DNA of 62,758 bases from Pseudomonadota bacterium (GTDB lineage Bacteria > Pseudomonadota > Alphaproteobacteria > Micavibrionales > UBA2020). The notes beneath the pieces are model-generated. The model searched no databases. It had not been told where the DNA came from and saw only the letters and a list, made by a program, of their open reading frames with translations. The stretch covers positions 1 to 62,758 of the forward strand of contig JAJZTA010000016.1 in assembly GCA_021849295.1 (NCBI GenBank), given 5' to 3'. A program made the translations under genes and the position numbers. Shown here piece by piece: positions 46,161 through 53,245 of this stretch; within the stretch, counting starts at the first letter, position 1, and each line of letters begins with the position of its first letter.

Positions 46161-46634
46161 ATGACCACGGGCAACAAAGAAATCATTACAGGTGCATTTT
46201 CCGCTAAAGATAGAAAACATCTTTGGATCCCGGAACATATTGCAACGACCGAAAGCATTTCAGACCGAAAAATTATCACATGGACACATAAGTCAGGGCA
46301 TTTAGGATATGCCATCTATAATTGGAATGGTCATTTGTCAGGGATAATACTGAAACGCGCTCCATTGGTGGCTAGCCAAGGAAAGTCTTGTATGTGTGAC
46401 TGGTGTCTTTCCGTCTATCCGGCATCTAAAATCGCCAGTTTCTCTCTTAAAAAATCCAGAACATCTTTTGTCAGTTATCTTCTCTGTAGCGATCTAAATT
46501 GCGAACAACGCATTTTATCTCCGGACACGAACAATGTTCACGATATGCGTGAAACTCTTTCAAAGAAAGAACGCATCACCCGTTACTATGCTAATATAGA
46601 AAAATACTGGAAAGAACAGGTAACACCCCTTTAA
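46161..46634 (+). CDS. FBP-domain (FusB-type treble-clef zinc finger) protein
   Basis: A 157-residue protein starting three bases after the Nudix gene. The zinc finger is visible as CMCDWC (near 74-79) and a later CSDLNC (near 110-115), with SVYPASKIASFSLKK between them. This resembles the C-terminal domain of elongation factor G-binding proteins (FusB/FBP), which bind EF-G and rescue it from fusidic acid. A ribosome-linked protective or regulatory role in the cassette is possible. Confidence 0.7.
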   Translation: MTTGNKEIITGAFSAKDRKHLWIPEHIATTESISDRKIITWTHKSGHLGYAIYNWNGHLSGIILKRAPLVASQGKSCMCDWCLSVYPASKIASFSLKKSRTSFVSYLLCSDLNCEQRILSPDTNNVHDMRETLSKKERITRYYANIEKYWKEQVTPL

Positions 46635-46709
46635 TTTTTTTGAAAATTTCAGTTAAAACCAGAAAAAAATGATACTTCTACAGGGGTTATTTCTGGACAA
46701 ATAATGATA

Positions 46710-46729
46710 CGAATACGTCATTTCCTGAC
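46710..46729 (+). repeat. cassette direct repeat, right copy
   Basis: CGAATACGTCATTTCCTGAC, one mismatch to 41664-41683. It lies about 65 bases upstream of the structured RNA's first hairpin. Confidence 0.7.
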
Positions 46730-46795
46730 GATTTCAGGAGATGGCGTTATTCGCGTTGATACCCCGCCGCAAAAGAGTTAATGTCATAAGTGCAT

Positions 46796-46996
46796 GGGCG
46801 TTCTGCGCCCCTGTCGGGACTTTAGAACCCCGTACGAACGGTCGGCGTGACCGTTATCACGCCGCTTCTCGAGCTTTATGCCCGGGAGGCGGCGGCGTAT
46901 GTCCAGCCCGTAAGGGTAAAGGCCGTCGCGGTCGTTTCGTACGGCTTCTAAACTCCCGGTCGCCAGAGAAATCTGGCGGCCGAAAGTTTTTTAAGG
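46796..46996 (+). ncRNA. structured RNA, HEARO/omega-RNA-like candidate
   Basis: Nested helices are readable by eye. Hairpin 46796-46810 is GGGCG/CGCCC. A long-range stem pairs 46816-46819 with 46954-46957, 46821-46827 (TTTAGAA) with 46946-46952, and 46831-46837 (CGTACGA) with 46937-46943. Inside it an 8-base hairpin pairs 46843-46850 with 46857-46864, and a GCCC-GTAA-GGGT hairpin follows. A final hairpin, CGCCAGA-GAAA-TCTGGCG, is at 46961-46978. It is GC-rich in an AT-rich neighbourhood and ends just before a start codon, as HEARO/omega RNAs do in front of IscB. The class assignment is a tentative recollection; the structure is directly seen. Confidence 0.6.
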
Positions 46997-47003
46997 AGCT
47001 GGC

Positions 47004-47981
47004 ATGATGCGACGAGACCCCCCAAACCCCACCACAGATTTTTCCAAGATCACCCAAGCGAAATACATCAAACTGGGAGAAAAAGGGAAATGGGATAACT
47101 TGTGCTTCAAAGACGGCACACTCCGGCTTGGATATGACGAAGTTGCGGCAGATTATAGTACCCCCCAAGGAAAAAAACCTGTTTTTGATCTATATAAAAA
47201 ACAAGGAAAAACAGACGGTGCCGCTTCAAATCATGCCCGCCAAGTGCATGACTTCTACGCAGCTGGCTCTGAAACACTTTGGATTACGTTTTCAGATGAC
47301 AAGCTATGGTGGTGTCAGGCACGCGGTCCGGTAGAATTTATCAGTCACGATAAAGAAATTGCCAGCAAACAGGGAAGCCGCTTACGGCGCACCGTATCGG
47401 GCTGGCATGATGTCTCATCCATGGGAAAGATATTGCACATGGGAAAAATGAGCGGGCGACTGACCAAGATATCCGGTTTTCGTGGCACGATATGTGATTT
47501 ACAGCCCACAACTTTTGAATATCTCTTTCTGCTTTTGCAGGGAAAGAATATACCTGCGGTTGAAAAGGTTCTTGCGGATAAAGAAGAACTACTCGGCTCT
47601 ATAAAAAAACTTATCAAAGATCTAAATCCGTTTGATTTTGAGCTTCTCGTAGACTTAATCTTTAGTGCATCGGGATGGCGCCGCATTGGCATTATCGGCG
47701 GGACGCAGAAAACAAAAGATCTTGAATTAATTATGCCGGTGACAGAAGAACGTGCCATCGTGCAGGTCAAATCATCCACGACACAGCAACAATTCAATGA
47801 ATATCTTGATAGGTTCGAAGGTTTTCCTGCCGACAAGATATTCTACGTCTACCATACGCCAGAACGTGATTTAATGTGCAATGCCGAAGAGACAAACATA
47901 GTGCTGATCGGGCCAAAAGCGCTCGCCGAAAACGTTTTACGCGCAGGACTTGTCGATTGGCTTATTGAAAAAGCAGGATAA
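47004..47981 (+). CDS. Mrr-like PD-(D/E)XK restriction endonuclease
   Basis: A 325-residue protein. The C-terminal half has the Mrr-type core: LNPFDFELLVDLIFSASGWRRIG, then KDLELIMPVTEERAIVQVKSS, where Asp-Leu-Glu and Gln-Val-Lys supply the D...QxK catalytic residues. The N-terminal half (about 20-180), with LWITFSDDKLWWCQA, may be a recognition domain, perhaps for modified DNA. Start ATG 47004 follows AAGGAG seven bases upstream, immediately downstream of the structured RNA. A second ATG follows directly. It is a plausible type IV or stand-alone nuclease of the island. Confidence 0.72.
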   Translation: MMRRDPPNPTTDFSKITQAKYIKLGEKGKWDNLCFKDGTLRLGYDEVAADYSTPQGKKPVFDLYKKQGKTDGAASNHARQVHDFYAAGSETLWITFSDDKLWWCQARGPVEFISHDKEIASKQGSRLRRTVSGWHDVSSMGKILHMGKMSGRLTKISGFRGTICDLQPTTFEYLFLLLQGKNIPAVEKVLADKEELLGSIKKLIKDLNPFDFELLVDLIFSASGWRRIGIIGGTQKTKDLELIMPVTEERAIVQVKSSTTQQQFNEYLDRFEGFPADKIFYVYHTPERDLMCNAEETNIVLIGPKALAENVLRAGLVDWLIEKAG

Positions 47982-47996
47982 TCAAGGAGGATTAAA

Positions 47997-48116
47997 ATGC
48001 AATTCGCAATAGGATCTATACTATTTTTGGGAGCCGTATATTTTGCAGATAAGTATCCTCGCACTGTTACGACCGTTATGATCATCATCGTTATAATATC
48101 GATGATAATACATTGA
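47997..48116 (+). CDS. small membrane protein, 39 residues
   Basis: A very short gene with a perfect AAGGAGGA ribosome-binding site. It reads MQFAIGSILFLGAVYFADKY followed by a second hydrophobic stretch (TTVMIIIVIISMII), so two membrane segments with a short charged turn are likely. It begins 15 bases after the nuclease stop. It could be a toxin-like or membrane-signalling partner; nothing more can be said. Confidence 0.55.
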   Translation: MQFAIGSILFLGAVYFADKYPRTVTTVMIIIVIISMIIH

Positions 48117-48123
48117 GAAAAAT

Positions 48124-48201
48124 ATGGCTGATGCAGAAGATACAGAACCTAGACATTGGCTTATTGACTGGACTTCTGCGCCGGAAAGAGCGTCCATGTA
48201 A
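48124..48201 (+). CDS. possible small protein, 25 residues
   Basis: ATG to TAA frame, Trp/Glu-rich (PRHWLIDWTSAPERAS), seven bases after the small membrane protein. It has only a weak purine-rich leader (GAGAAAAAT). It is included because it fills the gap in a tight operon; it may be chance. Confidence 0.3.
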   Translation: MADAEDTEPRHWLIDWTSAPERASM

Positions 48202-48217
48202 GTAGGAGGTAGCTTAC

Positions 48218-48661
48218 ATGGCGAAGATTCTTACAAAACCTGATAATAGTATTACTCAGCTATCACTGACCGAATTACGCATGAAATGGGCCGAATGCTG
48301 GGGTATGGCGCCACATACGCTGATCGGGCGCACAATGCTGGAGAAAAGCCTTGAGTTCAAGCTGCGGGAGCTGGAAACGGGCGGTCTGGCGCCCGAACAG
48401 CAGGCTCGTCTTAATCAGCTGATCAAAAATTACAAGCGTAATCCACGCTGTTTCGATGACAACGAGCCGGAGATAAAGCCCGGCACCCGGCTCGTGCGCA
48501 TGCATAAAGGTGCACGGCATGTCGTCCTCGTACTGTCACAGGGGTACGAATATCAGAACACCAAATATAGCAGCCTTTCTGAAATAGCATCCCGGATCAC
48601 CGGATGTCGCAGAAACGGATGGGTATTCTTTGGCCTGAAGCGCAAGGATGATGGGGCATGA
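48218..48661 (+). CDS. DUF2924 protein
   Basis: A 147-residue basic protein with GTRLVRMHKGARHVVLVLSQGYEYQNTKYSSLSEIASRITGCRRNGWVFFGL (summarised), which is the DUF2924 core. This family is regularly encoded just upstream of large serine recombinases in alphaproteobacterial elements, and may assist DNA binding or direction of recombination. AGGAGG lies before the ATG. Its last four bases overlap the recombinase start (ATGA). Confidence 0.85.
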   Translation: MAKILTKPDNSITQLSLTELRMKWAECWGMAPHTLIGRTMLEKSLEFKLRELETGGLAPEQQARLNQLIKNYKRNPRCFDDNEPEIKPGTRLVRMHKGARHVVLVLSQGYEYQNTKYSSLSEIASRITGCRRNGWVFFGLKRKDDGA

Positions 48662-50067
48662 AAGAAGGTATAAAACACTGCGCCATCTACACCAGAAAAT
48701 CTACCGACGAGCGGCTGGACATGGAATTCAACTCACTGGATGCGCAGCGTGAATCATGTCTGGCATATATTCAAAGCCAGAAATCTGAAGGATGGGCCGC
48801 ACTGAAAAAGTCATATGACGATGGCGGTTTTTCGGGCGGCAGTATGAACCGCCCGGCACTCGCAGAACTGCTCGAAGACATAAAATCTGGTAAAGTGAAC
48901 ATCGTTGTCGTTTACAAAATTGACCGTCTGACCAGGTCTCTCATGGATTTTGCAAAGCTGGTGGAGATTTTTGATCAGCACGGCGTCACTTTCGTCAGTG
49001 TCACGCAATCATTCAACACCACAACATCCATGGGGCGCTTGACTTTGAACGTCCTTCTGTCGTTTGCTCAATTCGAGCGCGAAGTTGCTGGCGAGCGCAT
49101 TCGGGACAAGATTGCTGCCAGTAAGAAGCGTGGTATGTGGATGGGCGGGACACCGCCAATCGGTTACAAAGTCACAAACCGACAGCTGATAATCGATGCC
49201 AATAATGCAAAACTGGCGCGGCATATTTTTGATAGATATGCTGCGCTGGGCAGCGTATACAAACTGACAGAAGAGCTAAATTCGCAAGAGATTAAAAACC
49301 CCGTACGGATATCCGAAAAAGGATGGAAATACGGAGGCACCGAATTTTCACGAGGTGCTGTTCACAACATTCTGACGAACCCCATTTATGTCGGGAGAAT
49401 CAAGCATAAAAACAATTCCTACGATGGGCAGCATGAGGCTATTATCCCGCAGGATGTATGGGATGACGTCCAGAAGAAACTACAAGAACAGGCACCTTCT
49501 CCACGCGGTTGCACGAAAGCGAAGGACATCAATTTACTGCAAGGACTTTTGTTTGATGCGAATGGGCAATCCTATGGACCGACTTTTTCTATCAAGAACG
49601 GCAGGCGTTACCGTTACTACATCGAACAAAGCTTGCGTCGCACAAACAAGGGGAACAGAATCCCTGCCTTTGAAATCGAGACACTTGTCGAACAAGCCGT
49701 TCGGAAGCACCTGAAGGCACAGGAAGAGCTGCCCGCGCAGGAATTAACCAGAGCAATTGAACGAATTGAACTACGACAAAGCGAAATACTCATTACCATG
49801 CGTTCGGATAATTTCGTTATCCATGTGCCATACAAGCGTGACAAGTCCTTTAAAGGCGCCATCGTCATCAGGCCGAAAGGGCCGCACGATGATATTCTAG
49901 ACCTTCCCAGCCATAAGCTCAGAAGGCTTGTAGAGGGGATCATCTGGCAAGAAGAACATTTTGCGGGAACGGCGGTCAAGGATATCGCGATTCGCGAGAA
50001 GCGCTCCGAATCCTATGTTGGCACCGCCATTACGGACGGATTTGAAATCCTCGCCTCTGCTTTTTAA
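48658..50067 (+). CDS. large serine recombinase (site-specific integrase)
   Basis: A 469-residue enzyme. The resolvase-type catalytic domain (1-150) starts AIYTRKSTDE with Ser15 as nucleophile and contains the arginine-rich GGSMNRPALAELLEDI and VVYKIDRLTRSLMDF motifs. A recombinase domain follows (about 160-260, with GGTEFSRGAVHNILTNPIYVGRIKHK, summarised), then a DNA-binding region where the usual zinc-ribbon cysteines are absent. It ends 188 bases from tRNA-Gln, next to the right att repeat, and is therefore the likely integrase of this island. Confidence 0.92.
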   Translation: MKEGIKHCAIYTRKSTDERLDMEFNSLDAQRESCLAYIQSQKSEGWAALKKSYDDGGFSGGSMNRPALAELLEDIKSGKVNIVVVYKIDRLTRSLMDFAKLVEIFDQHGVTFVSVTQSFNTTTSMGRLTLNVLLSFAQFEREVAGERIRDKIAASKKRGMWMGGTPPIGYKVTNRQLIIDANNAKLARHIFDRYAALGSVYKLTEELNSQEIKNPVRISEKGWKYGGTEFSRGAVHNILTNPIYVGRIKHKNNSYDGQHEAIIPQDVWDDVQKKLQEQAPSPRGCTKAKDINLLQGLLFDANGQSYGPTFSIKNGRRYRYYIEQSLRRTNKGNRIPAFEIETLVEQAVRKHLKAQEELPAQELTRAIERIELRQSEILITMRSDNFVIHVPYKRDKSFKGAIVIRPKGPHDDILDLPSHKLRRLVEGIIWQEEHFAGTAVKDIAIREKRSESYVGTAITDGFEILASAF

Positions 50068-50214
50068 ACATCACGATCCCTTATCAAAACCTGCCCGCCG
50101 ACACGCTGCAAAACTGGCCACTGAGCAAAGCCCCCATTTTCGGCCGAAATTAACCATTGCTCAGCGCGTGCCGGAAATGGTGAGCGCGCGAAAGCGCGCT
50201 GTTGGCGGCCATTT

Positions 50215-50262
50215 CTGCCCGTATCTGCTCAGGTCGTGTCGAAAGGAGGACTTGGTGGTTGG
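50215..50262 (+). repeat. right attachment-site-like direct repeat
   Basis: Partner of 33034-33082. Its right edge overlaps the CCA end and the last acceptor-stem bases of the minus-strand tRNA-Gln, the usual place for island integration that keeps the tRNA functional. Confidence 0.75.
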
Positions 50263-50330
50263 GGTGCCAGGGATCGAACCTGGGAATGGCGGTACCAAAA
50301 ACCGCTGCCTTACCGCTTGGCTACACCCCA
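50256..50330 (-). tRNA. tRNA-Gln (anticodon UUG)
   Basis: On the minus strand: acceptor TGGGGTG/CACCCCA, D-arm GCC...GGC, anticodon arm GCGGT-TTTTGGT-ACCGC with anticodon TTG, and T-arm CCAGG-TTCGATC-CCTGG. It has discriminator A and an encoded CCA (50256-50258). It is the integration site of the island; the displaced 3' fragment is at the left att repeat. Confidence 0.95.
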
Positions 50331-50592
50331 ATAAAGATTGAGTCTGGAAGACTCCAGCCGAGGGAGGATATAAAAAAAAACCGTTCCCCGCAAGGTCAAC
50401 ATAATACAAGTTTCTATATTATGTATAAAAAATAACCCCGCAACGGCCTATTAAAGTCCGTTTTGGCATCCTGACGAAAAATCAAGAGTTAAGCGCTGTC
50501 TTTTTAAGCGAGAATCTGCTACATTCCATTTCATAATCTTTAACAGCAAAGTCAACCGTGGCGTGTTTTGAAGGACGGAGGCGTCTCGCTTC

Positions 50593-52335
50593 ATGGGTAC
50601 TGTCAGCAAAATCAAGGCACAGCGCCTGCTCGACCCGGCGAACGGCACTCTCGAAGGGCAGGCAAAGGTCAATGCCGAAATCTTCACCGCCGTCGAGATT
50701 CTCGGCCGCAAACTCGAGCGTGTGTCGGAGGAGCGCGACCGGCTGGCGCAACGGCTGGCGCTGATCGAATCACAGGCCTCCGTCGATGAAAAAACCGGCA
50801 AGCTCTACTTGCCCGTCGTCGTCAATCCCGAAACGCAAATACCGGTCGCCGCCGCGGCGCCACGCTGGATCATTCCCGCTTCGCTGGCCAGCATCGCCCT
50901 TGCGCTGTTCGCCGCCGGCGTCGTCCTCTTCCGTCCGTCCGCGCCGCCGCTGACCAAGAGCCAGATCGCGGTGCTGAACGCCTTGAGCGCGTCGCAGTTC
51001 ACCCAGCTCGAGGCGGACAGCAAAAAATGGAAGACGCTGGCCGAAGCGCAGCAGACAATCCCCTCCGCGCCTCAGCAATCCATCGTGACGCCGACGATCG
51101 CGCCGCCGCCCACAACGCCGCTGGCCGAACCTGCAGCGGTTGCACCGGTGCCGACAGTAAAAGCCGTCCCTGTCGATACGGCGGTGACATCCCAGCCGCC
51201 AGCACAAATAACGGACACCGCGACCGCGGCGGCTACGGCTCCTGTTCCTTCTCCTGCGCCGGAAAAAACCGCGCAGGAAAAAGTCGCCGCGCCTGAGACG
51301 CAGACGTCCCCGAAAGTTGCCGCAACGGAAACGACGCAAACGAATACCGCAGCGGTGAAGCCCGCGGTCACAAGGACGGCCGTGGCAAAACCCGCCACGG
51401 AAAAAACGCCTGCGAAAAAGACAGCGGTCGCCAAGACTGTAACAGCGCCAGTGGTCAAAACCGCCGCGAAAAGCGCGGTTCCGGAGACGGCCGCGGCCGG
51501 CGGCATCGCGCCGGATACAACGCTGACCGGAGACCTCGCCGCTTTGCAAAAACGCGCCTACGCCGGCGTTCCGGCGGCGCAGCACGACCTTGCGACGCGG
51601 TACGCCGCCGGCAACGACGTGCCGCAGGACTATGTCCGCGCGCGCTTCTGGTTCAAACAGGCCGCCCTGCAGGGCGTCGCCAACGCCAGCTACAACCTCG
51701 GCGTGATCTATCATCAGGGCCTCGGCGTGAAGGCCGATATGAAGAAGGCGATTTACTGGTATAAAAAAGCGGCTGACCGGGGGCATCCGGAAGCGATGTA
51801 CAACCTCGGCATTTCCTACATCGAGGGCATCGGTACAAAAACCGACATCCCCAAGGGCGTCGCCTATTTCGAAAAGGCCGCGAACGCCGGCGTCTCGCAG
51901 GCAGCCTACAACCTTGGCGTCCTTTACGAGAGCAACTTTATCGGCCCGATCAACATACCCGAAGCGGTCAAGTGGTACCGCATCGCCGCCAGACAGGGCC
52001 ACCCGCAGGCGGAAGCGGCCTTGCGGCGCATCGAAGGCGATACTCTGAAGGCCGGAGGTCATTCAGCCTATGCCGATCAGGCCGTGCGGCACGCAGTCGA
52101 CATCACGCCTGCCGCAGGCAGTAACACCGACGAACCGCACACCCTGCTCGGCGATATTCAGCGCATCCTGATCCAGCAAGGGTTTCTGACCGGTCAGCCG
52201 AATGGCGCCCTGAACCAGCAAACGCAAGCCGCTATCCTCGCCGCGGAGAAAAAACTCGGCATGACCCAGGACGGCCAGCCTTCGGAATCTTTGCTCGACA
52301 GGCTTTTGCAGATGCCGCCGACGATGGGCGAATAG
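50593..52335 (+). CDS. Sel1-repeat protein with membrane anchor and peptidoglycan-binding-like C-terminus
   Basis: A 580-residue protein. The N-terminal ~90 residues are cytoplasmic with a short coiled coil (RVSEERDRLAQRLALIE), a membrane helix is at about 95-115 (IPASLASIALALFAAGVVLF), and a long Ala/Thr/Pro/Lys linker reaches to about 300. Four or five Sel1-like repeats follow (AQHDLATRYAAGNDVPQDY; ASYNLGVIYHQGLGVKADM; AMYNLGISYIEGIGTKTDI; AAYNLGVLYES). The last ~70 residues (LLGDIQRILIQQGFLTGQPNG) look like a peptidoglycan-binding-1 domain. The plan recalls PodJ-type polarity or envelope scaffold proteins. A GGAGG site lies 12 bases upstream of the ATG. Confidence 0.78.
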   Translation: MGTVSKIKAQRLLDPANGTLEGQAKVNAEIFTAVEILGRKLERVSEERDRLAQRLALIESQASVDEKTGKLYLPVVVNPETQIPVAAAAPRWIIPASLASIALALFAAGVVLFRPSAPPLTKSQIAVLNALSASQFTQLEADSKKWKTLAEAQQTIPSAPQQSIVTPTIAPPPTTPLAEPAAVAPVPTVKAVPVDTAVTSQPPAQITDTATAAATAPVPSPAPEKTAQEKVAAPETQTSPKVAATETTQTNTAAVKPAVTRTAVAKPATEKTPAKKTAVAKTVTAPVVKTAAKSAVPETAAAGGIAPDTTLTGDLAALQKRAYAGVPAAQHDLATRYAAGNDVPQDYVRARFWFKQAALQGVANASYNLGVIYHQGLGVKADMKKAIYWYKKAADRGHPEAMYNLGISYIEGIGTKTDIPKGVAYFEKAANAGVSQAAYNLGVLYESNFIGPINIPEAVKWYRIAARQGHPQAEAALRRIEGDTLKAGGHSAYADQAVRHAVDITPAAGSNTDEPHTLLGDIQRILIQQGFLTGQPNGALNQQTQAAILAAEKKLGMTQDGQPSESLLDRLLQMPPTMGE

Positions 52336-52341
52336 TCTTCT

Positions 52342-53187
52342 TTAAATCACTTTTGCTGCACGAATCCACCAGGAGGGGTGCGCCGCCGCCAGCGACTCTT
52401 CCGCCTGCCGCGCCAGATACGCCTCTGCATAAAACCCGAAGCAGGTCGCGCCGCTGCCGGACATGCGGGCGAGCCGGCATCCGTTCGTTTTCCCGATCGC
52501 CTGCAGGACATCGCCGATTTCCGGCGCAACGGCGGAGGCGGCTTGCGTCAAATCGTTGCGACACATACCGAGAAAATCCGGCGTGATTTTTTCCGGCACC
52601 GGCAGGGGAGCGCTGAAATTTTCCTGCCGTCTTTTAAAAACCTCCGCCGTCGGCACAGGAACGCGGGGATTGACCAGCACGAGATGCAGCGCGGGCATGT
52701 CCGGCACCGCCGTCAGTATGTCGCCGATGCCGTCGGCAAACACCGCGCGGCTGTCGATACAGGCGGGCACATCGGCGCCGAGGCGCAGCCCGAGCGTGCG
52801 CAGGCGCGCCACGTCTTCAGGCAAATTCCACAGCCGCGCAAGGCCGCGCAAGGCCGCGGCCGCGTCAGCCGATCCGCCACCGAGGCCGGAAGCGACGGGC
52901 AGGTTTTTCGTCAGCGTGATTTTCCCGCGCCGCGGCACGTCATATTCCGCCGCCAGCAGCCGCGCGGCCCTGTCTATCAGATTGTCTTCCGTTTCCGGCA
53001 ACGCCCCCGCGAAAGGCCCTGCCGTTTCGATGATAAATCCGCCGTGTTCGGCGAAAGACAAAGTATCACCCGCATCGGCAAACACCATCAGGCTTTGCAG
53101 GGTATGATAGCCGTCGTCACGTTTTCCGGTGACGTGCAAAAAGAGATTGACCTTGGCGGGCGCAAAAACCTGAAAAGAGTGCAGCAT
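52342..53187 (-). CDS. ispE: 4-diphosphocytidyl-2-C-methyl-D-erythritol kinase
   Basis: A 281-residue GHMP kinase of the non-mevalonate (MEP) isoprenoid pathway; it phosphorylates CDP-methylerythritol at the 2-hydroxyl. N-terminal FAPAKVNLFLHVTGKRDDGYHTLQSL and the ATP loop LPVASGLGGGSADAAAAL (summarised) are diagnostic, and MSGSGATCFG near the C-terminus is GHMP motif III. I start at ATG 53185-53187, since the 62 residues further upstream in the frame match the shadow of the neighbouring TPR gene. The tail of that TPR gene lies just upstream, an arrangement common in Rhodospirillales. Confidence 0.93.
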   Translation of the reverse strand: MLHSFQVFAPAKVNLFLHVTGKRDDGYHTLQSLMVFADAGDTLSFAEHGGFIIETAGPFAGALPETEDNLIDRAARLLAAEYDVPRRGKITLTKNLPVASGLGGGSADAAAALRGLARLWNLPEDVARLRTLGLRLGADVPACIDSRAVFADGIGDILTAVPDMPALHLVLVNPRVPVPTAEVFKRRQENFSAPLPVPEKITPDFLGMCRNDLTQAASAVAPEIGDVLQAIGKTNGCRLARMSGSGATCFGFYAEAYLARQAEESLAAAHPSWWIRAAKVI

Positions 53188-53245
53188 GCAAAAAAATAGA
53201 CGATCGGGGCGCGGTTGTCGAGGGTCTTGGCGCCCAAGCTTTGCC

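Larger units (their letters stand above)
33034..50262. mobile_element. 17.2-kb genomic island integrated at tRNA-Gln
   Basis: Bounded by imperfect direct repeats of about 48 bases, the right one overlapping the 3' end of tRNA-Gln(UUG), and carrying a large serine recombinase as its last gene next to that tRNA. Base composition is visibly richer in A and T than the flanks, above all between 41.6 and 46.7 kb. Cargo: ubiquitin-like conjugation operon, XRE/ImmA pair, exonuclease, ParB-methyltransferase with DUF5681 protein, a cupin to FBP cassette, a structured RNA with a PD-(D/E)XK nuclease, DUF2924 and recombinase. There are no conjugation or phage structural genes, so it is a mobilisable or purely integrative island. 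Confidence 0.8.

Noticed and set aside
46741..47007. 88-residue frame rich in Arg and Gly over the structured RNA
   Set aside because: The frame exists only because the RNA is GC-rich; it has no family resemblance, no ribosome-binding site and overlaps base-paired stems. Treated as non-coding RNA.
50181..50202. Hairpin AGCGCGC-GAAA-GCGCGCT near tRNA-Gln as a tRNA terminator
   Set aside because: A perfect stem but no T tract on either side; it could be a REP-like or recombination-related palindrome, and its role is not supported.
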